Assembly (NCBI RefSeq): GCF_964355755.1
Contig: NC_092671.1
Location: 2,987,001-3,051,000 of the forward strand
Origin: Antedon mediterranea
Taxonomy: Eukaryota; Echinodermata; Crinoidea; Comatulida; Antedonidae
DNA: 64,000 bases
Direction: 5' to 3'
Part shown: positions 50,301 to 60,500 of the stretch, in pieces
Layout: each line of letters begins with the position of its first letter
Position numbering within the stretch: the stretch's first letter is position 1
Notes under the pieces: model-generated
The model's database searches: none
What the model was told of the DNA's origin: nothing
Seen by the model: the letters and a program-made list of their open reading frames with translations, nothing else
Translations under genes and position numbers: made by a program

Positions 50301-51204
50301 GATCTCATAAATTTTGATGTTTTTAATGTGACGTTTTTAATCATAATAATTGAATTATGATTGAAAACATTATTGTGAAAATATGACAAATTACAAAGAC
50401 TACAATTTCAGACTTAAAATAGCATACAGTACATACCTCATGCAGAGTAAGCGCTTTTTCTGCTCTTCTTTTGGAATCAAAACGTCCATAAATTGCGGAC
50501 CATTTTCTTATTTCTTCAATCCTTCGAGGGTCCTCAACCGACATGTCAAATATATACGCCAATTCACGTATTGTTTTCTTATTAAGTTGTGGAGGAATTT
50601 CTGGTTTTGGTATCGTTGACATTAAAGCAATAGCTGCTGACTGAATGTTCAGAATACTGGTTTCATCAAGTTCTGCTCCTGGGAGAACCTGATACTGAGA
50701 GCCCACAAGGTTCCCAGGAACACTCCCGCCTATACTGCCCGCCGGTGAAGGTGCTCGATCGGATATACCACTCGATCTCGACACAGACAACTGTGAGGAC
50801 GTTGTTGCATGCGAGTGAATTGGCATATTTGTTTGTGCGCTCCACTTTACGTTGACTATAGGAGAAGACATCGCTGCAATATTTGATTGTGGTTGTAAAC
50901 GTAGTTCTGAAACCGGTGGCGCTATACTACGTGGAGGAGTCGTCAGGGGCTGTTCAAAAGCACCTGGACTCGTGACCCAGTCCTGTAGGGCTTTTTGAAG
51001 CCTCCGTACATGTAAAGGTTTTGTTGCCATACCAACCAACGCCATTATTTCTAGGAATTCCTCCTCTCCAGCCTCGCATAATTGCTGAACATCGTCGCCG
51101 CCTTGTTGTATAAAGTTATCGTAATAAGTTAGTAAATTGGCCCGTTCAAGTACTCTATACAATTGGAGTTCACTCGTGCTTATTGGCGTAATTTGAGTTG
51201 ACAT
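35384..51204 (-). CDS. NAB transcriptional co-repressor (NGFI-A/EGR-binding protein), complete
   Basis: Nuclear co-repressor that binds EGR-family zinc-finger factors. Six minus-strand coding exons: 51204-50437, 40006-39873, 39038-38903, 38133-37928, 36512-36427, 35805-35384. All GT-AG, phases close, total 1752 nt, 583 aa (vertebrate NAB1/2 are about 490-525). Exon 1 carries NCD1 near residues 12-80 (QQGGDDVQQLCEAGEEEF, MATKPLHVRRLQKAL), a Ser/Pro-rich linker, and the start of NCD2 (KWSAIYGRFDSKRR at about 235). NCD2 continues in exon 2 (NEAAAQICSVDPYL, LFPLARQVVRDSG). Exon 3 has a basic AAKRPRM nuclear-localisation-like patch. Exon 4 is a Gln/Glu-rich probable coiled coil. Exon 6 holds the conserved C-terminal VGEGLRLAQQHAY block. 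The start ATG is the one used by the family. 5' UTR continues to 51230, where an acceptor lies. Confidence 0.95.
35885..36015 (+). repeat. tRNA-derived SINE
   Basis: GGAGCTGTAGCTTAGTGGTT (A box TAGCTTAGTGG) followed by CCAGGATTCATTCCTGACC (degenerate B box GGATTCATTCC), 34 bases apart, then a non-tRNA body. In the last NAB intron, antisense to the gene. Confidence 0.7.
37687..37855. repeat. 64-bp minisatellite, 2.5 copies
   Basis: ATGGTAGAGTCCATTATGGG recurs at 37691, 37755 and (with one change) 37819. In the NAB intron between exons 4 and 5. Confidence 0.9.
38490..38672. repeat. 33-bp minisatellite within a pogo-like MITE
   Basis: ATACAGTAGAATCCCTATTA (MITE end) leads into four tandem 33-base units containing GTGTCCCCTTATTAGGTGGC. 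The plus frame across it shows an 11-residue repeat and is not a gene. In the NAB intron between exons 3 and 4. Confidence 0.85.
39081..39699. mobile_element. AGTCGCGTG-ended element with CGGTCGGT inverted tracts
   Basis: AGTCGCGTGGAAGCGACT at 39081 and CACGCGACT ending 39699 are inverted ends. Next to them lie GTCGGTCGGTCTGTCTGTCG (left) and GGTTGGTCGGTCGGTCGGTA (right). Interior has ACGCATGCGTACGCGCGC and TGCGCGCGCACTGCGCG strings, far more CpG than the neighbourhood. In the NAB intron between exons 2 and 3, ending 43 bases upstream of the exon 3 acceptor. Confidence 0.55.
41140..41240. mobile_element. Half copy of the TTAA-type MITE
   Basis: AAACTCTGTCTACAGTAGTT, then AAATATGGTAGTGATATGAC and ATCATGTCCATAG, after which the family sequence ends. 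Confidence 0.7.
41573..41722. repeat. Tandem duplication, about 68 bp, 2.3 copies
   Basis: AAGAAAACAATGGCGCTAGT, then TTATTTCCATT and AAAACAAAAAGCTATACTGT, repeated at about 41577, 41641 and (partial) 41706. Confidence 0.9.
42493..43300. mobile_element. Second TTAAAGG-type MITE, split by insertion
   Basis: Starts TTAAAGGCCACCTCCAGG and follows the 31339 copy through TTTTTCTTCAGCGGTAAAGT and AAACTGGTGCTACAGGATTT to 42697. After the 490-bp insertion, TTTCTATACATTTTTTCTAA and AAGAAAATGCTGAAAATG continue the alignment. The right end was not located. Confidence 0.55.
42698..43187. mobile_element. Pogo/Tigger-like MITE, 490 bp
   Basis: TACAGTAGAACAGCCTTCGT...TTTTACGTA at the left; TACGTAAAATGAAGGTTCTA then CTGTA at the right, inverted. 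TA borders and CAGTAGAAC-type ends match pogo/Tigger (Tc1/mariner) style. The interior repeats TTTTACGT and has CTAGGCCTGCTAGCC-type strings. No transposase. Confidence 0.7.
43867..44718. mobile_element. 852-bp element with perfect 29-bp terminal inverted repeats
   Basis: TACCGTATATTTCGGTGTAT followed by AAGTCGCAC at 43867; the exact complement ends at 44718. Inner copies of GGTGCGTCTTATACACCGA-like sequence occur at about 43930, 44616 and 44672. TA at each edge suggests a Tc1/mariner-type target. The minus-strand open frame at 44431-44631 lies inside and matches nothing I know. Confidence 0.85.
45470..45945. repeat. Degenerate minisatellite, about 40-bp units
   Basis: Irregular repeats of GGTATTGGGAAAGTCTTTTG followed by GGCCAGTTCAATGGTGT, most regular between 45720 and 45945. 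NAB first coding intron. Confidence 0.8.
47070..47290. repeat. Duplicated segments with a 20-bp perfect palindrome
   Basis: ACCTTGGACTGGCTC/ACCTTGGATTGGCCC and ACAGATCTACATACACTTGT units repeat at roughly 70-80 bases. CATGGAGGTATACCTCCATG at 47124-47143 is an exact palindrome. Confidence 0.65.
48935..49425. repeat. Dispersed repeat with TATATAGCGCC head
   Basis: TATTTATATAGCGCCTAATG, CTAGGTGCTTTACATTAGA, two copies of CCGGACACCATTCCGGTATT-like sequence (49040 and 49145), and GGAAGTTTGTTCCAAATGAA. This arrangement is familiar from abundant repeats of marine invertebrate genomes; family not named. Confidence 0.5.
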
Positions 51205-52760
51205 GTTGGTGGTGTTTCAAGACCGAAAGCCTGAAATCGTACATTTGAATGATTAAAATAAAACTATAGTACACAATTCATAAGGTTTAACCATCTACTG
51301 TACACTATGATTTAAATAAGGCTTTTAGTAATAATTAATTACTCATTAGATGAAAATGGTGAAGAATAAAGTCCAATATTATATTGGGTATAGAATCATA
51401 ATAAATTGTTGGGATGCAATGCTAGCTCTCTTATGTTTATACTGTACATGGAATGTTTATGATAAAGGTGTATTTATAATTTTACATTTTTTGAAACTCT
51501 ACCACATACAAAAACATTGCACAGTTTAAACCAATTCCTAGTACTGTATAGCGGTTTACCCTTTTCCTCAATTGTTTTTTCCGTAAATTACTAAAAATAT
51601 GAATTAATGGAAAACATTTTTCTAGCTTGCTGACATTTTATTTTCAGTGTACATTTATTACTGATGACAATTGAACAAATGTTATAGGATACTTCTGCTC
51701 TACAGATAATAAAGTTTATAAATTCTAAGGGTGGTTGTGAAAAGTTAAGGGTATAATAACTGACACAACAGAGGTATTACTACTGCTACTACTATACTAA
51801 GAATCTTAATATTTGTACTGATTTTGTTATTTTAACAAATAATAATATTCAATCCAATGATTATATTGATTGACAAATAAAGTCAGTTACTTAAAAATTA
51901 GATTTAATTTTATTTGTATTTATTTTTTAACCATTATTAAGTTCAATAGTGAATAGTCAATACAAAAACAATTTTAACTTTAACTTGTTTTGATTTAAAT
52001 CAACGTAAAAACTTCCACAAATTAATCAGTCTACTAAAATATAATGAGTGTTTTTCAAGCTTGGACATTGTGTTGGTGATCACACCCTGTTCCCATAGCC
52101 GGGTGTAATGGATTCAATATGGTAAATTACAAAATAAATTTTAAGAACATTTTTACAATTTAAACATAAAAATAATGTTTATGATGTATCATAAGTTATA
52201 ATTTATTTCAGAATTTCTGTACATAATGTTATAATTTAACACTTGCATGAGAAAGTGTTGTCTACTGGCTAAAAATTAGGGAACCACTACCCTTTTCATG
52301 AAATGGACGATTCCAGCCTTGATGATTCCCCGGTGGTGTGTGAACGAATAACATTGGTGAGGTCAATTTTCTGGCACGACAATGCTCCCAACCCCGCGAT
52401 TATCGCTTTCCATCTGCTAGGCTTAACCACTCTCCGTCAAGCGATTGTGGCCTAGAAACTCACTCACATTAAACGGTGAAAACTAAGGTATTTTAAACAA
52501 CACATTTTTGACATCTAGCACAAATAAAAGATCTAAACACAGTGAAACAACTTACCAAATGATGATTTGATGAAATGGTAAACCATTCAAAGGGTATTCG
52601 TTCGAAAATTAGCCACTCCGAAATGCTTAGTTGATCCCGTCGGTCCGTCGTGTATGATTTTTTGTCGGTCCCACTTCCTGCCTCACGAGGATTCAATTGC
52701 CTCCTCAATAATAGACGTCAGAAAATCCTGGAGGTGATATGTATTATCTTCTAATGGATT
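51205..52760 (-). promoter_or_regulatory. NAB 5' UTR intron and candidate first exon
   Basis: The acceptor TTTCAG at 51231-51236 precedes 26 nt of 5' UTR. A candidate non-coding first exon ends at 52556 with donor GTAAGT (minus strand) and extends to about 52740, in sequence richer in CpG than its surroundings. An ATTGGCC (CCAAT complement on the gene strand) at 52917-52923 and an E-box CACGTG at 52934 lie upstream. The exon pairing is inference. Confidence 0.35.
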
Positions 52761-53234
52761 CCTAGTTTTACTGTAACACAGGAGGCGACCATGGGAGACC
52801 ATACGGATCTAATAATGTAATCCCCTTCCCCCACGCGGTGCTATAGAAAAAAGGGTGGGGATATTCCGTGACGTTGCTTAGAGTTAGTAATGCGTGAGTG
52901 TCACCTCTCCCCCGTGATTGGCCAGCAATACCCCACGTGAGTATCATCTTGTTGAGGGGCCTTGTTATGACGTCGAAGGGTCCCCTTAGGGGGTGAGGGT
53001 ATTTACTGAGAACACCATATTTGGCATTGACCACCGTCTGCGTTTTAAATGAATATTATATGGATTGGATTTTAGTCACAAAGAAAGAACTCGCATATTT
53101 TAAGTGGGTGGGGATACAAAATCGTTGTTTCGTGACGGCGTCTGGGTATTTATATGCTGCCTGTTGTATTGAGGCCTATTACTTGTATTGTAACATGAAC
53201 ATACCCTGTAAATCATACGTATTTATTTAATGTT

Positions 53235-55165
53235 TATATGAATTGTAGATGATTTATTAGTAGGCCTATAATTTGTCAATAATCATGTTTGATTAAAATC
53301 GTCTATTTTATATAATTTTACTTTTTTTTAGTCTAGATTAGATGACCCTCATACAAGTAACAAATATAAAAAAATAAGAACATTTATTTCTAACATTGTC
53401 CGAATGAAAAAAGTACACATGCCCAATAGTTTCATTTGATCAATATCACGTTAAAATTACACTTAACTAAGTACTATATTGGTGTAAAACTAGTGATAGC
53501 AAACAAGCCATGTCTAACATACATCAATATTTGAAGTAAAACAATTATATTAAAATTCAATTTATTTTACTCCGAGTGGGGTGAAATCATGATTGAACAT
53601 CATGAAAACGCAACGTGGGCCCACGATCTGGGAGGCAACATAAAATGTAAATCGTCGACGCTGGGGTGAAACACGCGTCTGCCTGAAATTATATACATGT
53701 ATGAAAGGCCTCACAGAAATTATGCAAACAGAGTCACACATCATGGTGTGTTTGGTATTGAAAAACTATGACGTTGATATAATTGACCAGCAGGCGAAAA
53801 TGATCAAAATTTTATCCGACATACGACTCATCAAATGGATTACCGATATGGCTGGCAAATCTTTTTTTCATAATAATTAATATTCTAGAATTGAGAGTAG
53901 AGTCAAGCATTTTGTGTACATAATTTTGTTTAAATAACTAATATGCAATATATATTATTTTAAAGAATTTCATAGAATTTCAACTTATAAATTATGTTTT
54001 AATAATACATTTATTATACTGATGACATCATACGGTAGCCAAACATTTGATTGAGATTATGATGAAAACATATATAATGATATTAAACATCATAAAAAAA
54101 GAATCTAGACAAAATCTTAATTTCCATAATCATTTTTCATTTTTCTCAAGGCCATGTCAAGAATAATCATAAAGAAATATTGTATTATGATATCGATATG
54201 GAATACTTATTAAGTTTTAGAGTACCCACAATATCGATTATACCATAAATTATTTAATTAACTGATCTTGTAAGTTGCATACACAAAATCGGGTTATTGT
54301 TACAGTAATGATGTTTATAAACAGCCAGTTACGGAGCAACAGCAATACGCAGCTTGGAGCGTAAAAGTACGCATTTCCTGGCACGTGTGCGAAGACGCGC
54401 ATCCTCAACAGGTGCGCGATCTGCTCAACGCATTTCCGGTATACGTACGCAGTATCGCTACGTGTTGAACTTGAACACGCAATGCAGATTAAAGATTTTT
54501 ATTTTCCATTCCGCTGACATCGACTATATGAATGTATTAAAAATATTTATATTATGTAATAATTCAATAAGTTTTTAATATTGTTAATATGCTCTGGTTT
54601 TCATATAGGTAGTGGACAAATCATTAATTTTATTTTTATTATCAGAGTGCGCTAAATATCAACTATTAAACGTATGTTTGCATTTTCCAAATAAACCGGT
54701 GCTTATATTATTGAGAAAGTAAATTAGTAAAACACGATTGGTAATAATAATCAATAATGAATATATTATAGAGGGCGCTATCTATCAGATTACTCTGTAT
54801 TTAAAAAAGAAGTGTGCATATTTGCCAAATCAGGCGTTTTTAATTCAAAAGACTGTCAAAACATTTTTTTAAACCTTTTAATTCATAAAACTAAATTCCA
54901 AAAGGTATGAATTTATACATCGTTAACTGTTTTATTGTTTAACATATAATAATTTTCCAGTTGCATTTATATAAAATGTTATTAACAAAACTTTTGGAAT
55001 GTGTTTCTGAGGAAAGATTACCAAATAAATTGATAAAATCCAATAATACTTTAAATTTAGAATATAAAATAACAATTATGTATAATAATCAAAGTAAATA
55101 CAGTAGTAACTATCACCGCCAAATAACAAAATAACAAAAATAAGTTTTAAATTTTAAGTGCTTGT
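53235..55165. other. Intergenic region between NAB and IAH1
   Basis: AT-rich, no gene recognised. The open frame at 54354-54578 is arginine-rich by chance from CpG-rich DNA (TACGCATTTCC, GTGCGAAGACGCGC) and has no homologous motif known to me. Confidence 0.5.
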
Positions 55166-55168
55166 TTA

Positions 55169-57261
55169 TTAAAATAAACTATCTTCTGGGTGATCTGGGT
55201 TGATGTCTTTCCAATCTGGGAACAAAACAGGAAGCTTGCTAGTTTTCTTCAAAACCAATGCACTCAGATTTTTTTCTAGGAATCGTGATCCTTCAATTGA
55301 CAGGTGGAGTCCATCTATCAAAAATCGTTCCCAATTCTGTAGAATTAATAGACAAATAAATGTTATTAAATGTACAAAATATTTTTTTAATTTCCAGTGT
55401 ATTATTTTTTTTCCATTGATTTTAATTTTTTTTAAATTTCGATTTTAAATATTGAGAACAAAATTTAACTAAACTCTCCTTTTGAAAACCTATTAAATAG
55501 AGAATGCATATATATATTTCTCTATAGCCCTTTTTTCACACTGTGTGCCAGGAATATACAGGTAATATTCTATTACATTCGGCAGGGTTTCTGTTAGGAT
55601 GGGTCACACCGGCACCTTGCCGGCATCAACCAGACCTGCTCAACACCTAGGAGTATTCCCCGCAGTGTGAGACGGGGAATCAATAGTCTTACGTGAATAT
55701 ATATATCCTGGTAATGATGCTGGCACAATGCAGATATCTATACACACAGCATCAGCCGGCATGTCTGTGAGAAAAATGGCTTATGTTATATTGTACAACC
55801 CGTAGGTTTAATAGAGGTTCAAATGACCTAATGCTCACCTTTTCCTGTTGCATAGATGACCATAGATCAATACAATCAACCTCACATTGCTTAGCAACAG
55901 AACAGCACATTTCGCTATATTTTCCGGTTACTTCATTTTTTCTGTTTACTTCGGAACCTGATGAAACTATGATGTCATAAATATATAAATATTATAAAGG
56001 CTGGCATTGCAAGATTCTCAAGTATATTGAATGTCCATAATTATATGGAAAGTTGGTCAAATTACAGACATATGAAAAAGTATGAGAGAAATGAGATCAC
56101 AAGATCTTGATTCAACTCTTCCCCCTCCCCCAGCATCCTCCCCACCCCCAACATGGATCGGCTCTGTGATAGAAATGTATAGGTGTATGACTTACCACAT
56201 CCACTACCCCAAGCTTTATCATCTAAAGGTGGAGGTGAAATTAAAACAATCTTTTCTTTATCAATTCCAATATTAGTCAAATAATCAACCATCTCCTAAA
56301 AAAATAAAGTTTATTACTTTCATTTTAAAATTCAGTGCTAGAATTAATTCTTTCTTTTAATTATAAATAATTAGGAATAAATAAAAGAAAAGGTTTCATC
56401 CTATTACAGATTCTTAAGCTCTGTCTCACTATCAAACTTTATGTGACAACAAAAATGTGATGTGTCCATATATAGACATGATGATGTAATATCACTACCA
56501 TATTTGGCATCCATATCACTACCATATTTGGGCACATCACATATTTTTGGTCAAACTAGTTTGATAGTGTAGACAGAGTTTAAATTTCTTGATACCTTTG
56601 TGTTTTGACGGTAATCATTAAGTGGTACATGTTTTTGTGATTGGCCAGTAAGGACAGCATCATTTGCTCCAAAGAATATTGTCACTAAAACTACATCCAA
56701 GATGATAGTTTTGGGAACAATCTTTGGAATCAGGTATTTTGCCCAGGTGGTATTGTATCCAGAAAAGCCTCGATTTAAAACATCACACTTCCTAAAAACG
56801 AAAAACATTTGAATAGAATATATAATAATCTGGAACAGAAAGTCTGCATCCACAGACTTGATGTCAGACTGAATCTAAGCAGCAGCAGCTGAGACAAATC
56901 ATGATGTAACTTATTGTAACTACCTTTGCAGCTTGTTAGCTAAAGATGCTCCCCATCCTCCATCACTAAAAGCATACTGGAAAAAAAATGTTAATTGTTA
57001 AAAGTCAATAACAGTATTGTTGTTTGACAGTATATGCAAAATTGATTTGATTTCACACAACTAGATAAAAAAGAACACTGCTGGCCTAGTACTAGCTGCT
57101 GCAGTCAATAATGAAATCTGAATGTCACAGATTTACATTCTAGCCTTCCAAAATGTCAGGGTTTCCTATCTTTCCCTGACCCCTTCGTCGAATTCATTTA
57201 AATGTGTTATTACCTGCGTAATTGAGTCACCAAATAATATTATTTTTGGCCATTCACTCAT
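55169..57261 (-). CDS. IAH1-like SGNH/GDSL esterase (isoamyl acetate-hydrolysing esterase homolog)
   Basis: Predicted acyl-ester hydrolase of the SGNH superfamily. Six minus-strand exons: 57261-57214, 56976-56924, 56791-56596, 56295-56196, 55966-55839, 55336-55169. Phases close to 693 nt, 230 aa (human IAH1 about 248). SGNH blocks are all present: LFGDSITQ with the nucleophile Ser13 (block I), GGWGASLANKL (II, oxyanion Gly), TIFFGANDAV (III, Asn) and DGLHLS (V, catalytic Asp and His). KCDVLNRGFSGYNTTWAKY matches IAH1 closely. No signal peptide, so probably cytosolic. Exon 5 has two in-frame acceptors 9 nt apart (55967 and 55958); the longer form matches human spacing. AATAAA overlaps the stop (TTTTAATAAACA). 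The gene is head to head with the acyl-CoA dehydrogenase. Confidence 0.95.
56414..56583. mobile_element. TTAA-type MITE, intact
   Basis: CTTAAGCTCTGTCTCACTAT to TTTGATAGTGTAGACAGAGT, in IAH1 intron 3, ending 13 bases from the exon 3 donor (56595). Confidence 0.88.
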
Positions 57262-57574
57262 CTTTTGCAGTGCAGAAGACCTTTAAAATTTAAAATACAT
57301 TTGATTTAGAGAGCGCCACCAATACGTTTGTTGACAATGATTGACGATACCATTATTGTGTGTAGGTGTAACAAAGTCAATAAAGAAATAAATTACTGTT
57401 TAAACAATAGATATAATAGAGATTTAATAAAATATGAAATACCTTTGATATTTTGTTTCAAGGTGTTTGTAAATTTATATTATATTTAATGAAGTGAACG
57501 AAACTAGAGGATAATCGTCATTCGTTATTCCTATTCTATAATCGTTTATTCCAAAATCTGAAAGTTTAGTAAAT
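57262..57574. promoter_or_regulatory. Shared bidirectional promoter region IAH1 / acyl-CoA dehydrogenase
   Basis: Start codons of the two divergent genes are 313 bases apart, leaving room only for both 5' UTRs and a common core promoter. It is AT-rich with no TATA box that can be assigned with confidence; no CpG cluster. Co-regulation is inferred from geometry. Confidence 0.55.
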
Positions 57575-60500
57575 ATGGCGAAACTCTGCAGAAACCTAGG
57601 CCTATTTCCAGGGAGAATTGCTCTGCCTTTTCGCCTATTTTCCAATCCAAAATGTGCACAGTCAACTGAAGCACTTCATGCATCGAATTCTGCAGGTAAC
57701 TCTGATGGTGATATATTTACAGCAGAACATGTAGAGCTCAGAAAATCACTAGGCAAGGTAATGCTCAAATTTTCCCTGTTTTGCAAAGCACTCAACGCGG
57801 CCTTTAATCGACCAAATGACCCTTTTTGGAGACAAACTAGGGTTTTCATAAGCCTAGGCCAGTACTTGTGTCGAAAATTATTAATATTAATTTAAAAGAT
57901 TCCTAAATTTAATTGTCTTATTAAATATTGTATCATTTTGTTATTGTAATTAATTAGTATTACTAAAATAATTTACACACACAGTATTACTCTAAAAAAG
58001 TATTTAAAAAAAGGCCTACTTAGTAGTAACTTACTAACTATTAGTATTAAAATAAAAAACAAAATGCTTGAAATTGAATGAATAATGAAATTATAATGTA
58101 TGTGGTCAGCTTATTGAACGTGACATCAACCCATATGTTGATGAATGGGAAGCCAATGAACAGTTTCCTGCTCATGAAATATTCAAAAAGTTGGGAGATG
58201 CGGGATTCCTCGGAGTGACAAAACCAACCGGTAGGTTACATCACATAATTTAAACTTATTTGTAGAACATGATGGGCAAAAAAAAAATGTTACCTAAAGA
58301 TAAAGAGGTGCCTTTTTTAAAATAAAGCATACAAAATTAGACCTAGAATAATTAAAAATATATTAGTACAGTTATATATTTTAAATACAAACGTTTTTGT
58401 TCCTGAATGTATACACAGTATTTTTAGTCTTGTTATACAGAAAGTATCTTTCTACATAATCAAAACTTTATGTGATAAAAAATTGTGATGTGATATAAAG
58501 ATATGATGATGTCATATCACTAACATATTTGGGCATATCACTTCCATATTTAGGTACATCACATTTTTTTGTCAAAGTAGTTTGATAGTGTAGACAGAGC
58601 TTTTAAGCTTGTCAAACGACCCATTATACCTTCAAGTAAGTATATATAAAATCAGAAAGTTTATGTAATCTTTTCCTTTTTCCCCATTTATTATCATATA
58701 TTTATAACAGTATACAAAATTACAATTCAAATTCTTGTTTGTAGAGTATGGAGGCCTGGGACTAGATTTTACGTTTAGCTTGGCTGTAGCATTGGAACTT
58801 GGTAAAATCAACTGTGGCGGAATCCCAATGGCAATAGGGGTACAATCAGACATGGCTACACCAGCATTGGCGAGGTACACTGAAGGACCTTGTAAAAACT
58901 ATTTTCCTGCAATAACTACACTTTGTTTACTTTTTAATATCATTTTTGGTAATTATACGCGCACTGTTTATTGCAGCGGCTGTCTCGTAAACTACATTGA
59001 AACATTAAACCAAAATCATACAATATTATACTGTAGTTACTGCAGTAGGATAATTTTGACCCCCTATTTTTTTTATCATTTTTAACATTATTAAAACCTA
59101 TACACTAACTAACTACCGATCTTGTTATTAATAGGTTTGGGAGTGATGAACTAAAAGAAGAATTTCTACGACCCACTGTTGCAGGTGATGTAGTTGCATG
59201 TTTGGGTGTCAGTGAAGCAACTGCTGGTTCAGATGTTGCCAGTAAGTTCACACATTTTGTCCAATGCTTAAAAAAAGATATATTGTTTATATGCTGTACT
59301 ATATAATACTTTGTAGTAGAAAGTAATGTAATTTTAAAAAGTTGTCTTTCTGACACATTTAGAAAAAATTATTATTAGTAAAATAATTAATATTTGGATC
59401 ATAAATAAACTGTACATTTACATCTTCAAATGCCTGCCTAACCTGGATAAACCAAAAATAGCAATTCCTCTCCAAAGAGAGGATACATTTATAAAATTTA
59501 CAGTTGAGCACCCCTATCATCTAATGGAATATTCTCTATAAACTCATAGATTATCAACACCAATAGCTATTGGGTTGTGTATTACTTTGTTCTGTATTAC
59601 CACTTTAAAGATATTTTATAAAATGTCCTTTTTTACAGACATAAAAACAACAGCAGTAAAGAAAGGAGATGACTATATTATCAATGGTAGCAAGATGTGG
59701 ATTACTAATGGACACCAAGCTGATTGGATTTGTTTATTGGCTAATACGAATGACGGGCCTGCCCACAAAAACAAATCACTTTTCTGTCTACCAATGTCCA
59801 CTAAAGGTAAGGTCGTGAATATTCAAATTGCTTTCAACAGGAATATCCTTTTTTTTAATTGGAAAATCTGTATTCATAAAATGTACATAATTTTCAGGTG
59901 TTATCCGAGCAAAGAAGATAGAGAAAATTGGAATGAAATGTTCAGACACAGCTCAGCTTTTCTTTGAGGATGTGGTCATACCAAAGAAGTTCATCATAGG
60001 TCAGGAGGGTGCAGGGTTCATGTACCAGATGATGCAATTCCAAGAGGAAAGAATGTGGGGTTCTGCTGTAGGTAAGAGGTAGTGCTTTTGGCTTGCATTG
60101 AGGAGTGGTGGGGGTGTTGAAGCAGGATCTTAAAAGTTGTTAAGGGAAGAGGATGAGTTTTAGTTTTAGAAATGTGAGACACCAAAGTAGTTGTGATATA
60201 ATACTTTTTTGGCTTGTGGACTGATTTCTAGAAGATTTTAACATGGCATTTATTTTTTTAGCGTTGGAACCATTGGATAGACTAATCCGTGATACAATTG
60301 AATATACGGGTCAGAGGATGGCATTTGGAAAGAGTATTCTATCAAATCAGTGTGTTCATTTTAGACTTGCTGAATTACAAACAGAAATAGAACTGCTTAG
60401 ATCATTGATGTATAGGACAATTGGTAAGTTATTCTGTAAAAGGGATTTTGGGAGTGGTGAAGAAGGAGTGGGGTGTGGAGATTTTGGGAGTAGTGAAGGA

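Larger units (their letters stand above)
40007..50436. other. First coding intron of NAB (10.4 kb)
   Basis: Bounded by donor GTATGT at 50436 and acceptor ATTACAG ending at 40007. Contains no recognised gene; the open frame at 40549-40818 (plus) has no family motif. The content is repeats: half a TTAA-type MITE at 41140-41240, 41573-41720 tandem units, nested MITEs at 42493-43300, the 852-bp element at 43867, minisatellites at 45470 and 47070, and a 3'-flank-like repeat at 48935. Confidence 0.75.

Noticed and set aside
52493-52708. Upstream coding exon for NAB
   Set aside because: The open frame runs into the candidate donor, but joining to 51230 is out of frame with the conserved NAB start; at most an upstream ORF in the 5' UTR.
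54354-54578. Arg-rich 74-codon frame between NAB and IAH1
   Set aside because: The basic N-terminus comes from a CpG-rich patch; the rest is AT-rich noise.
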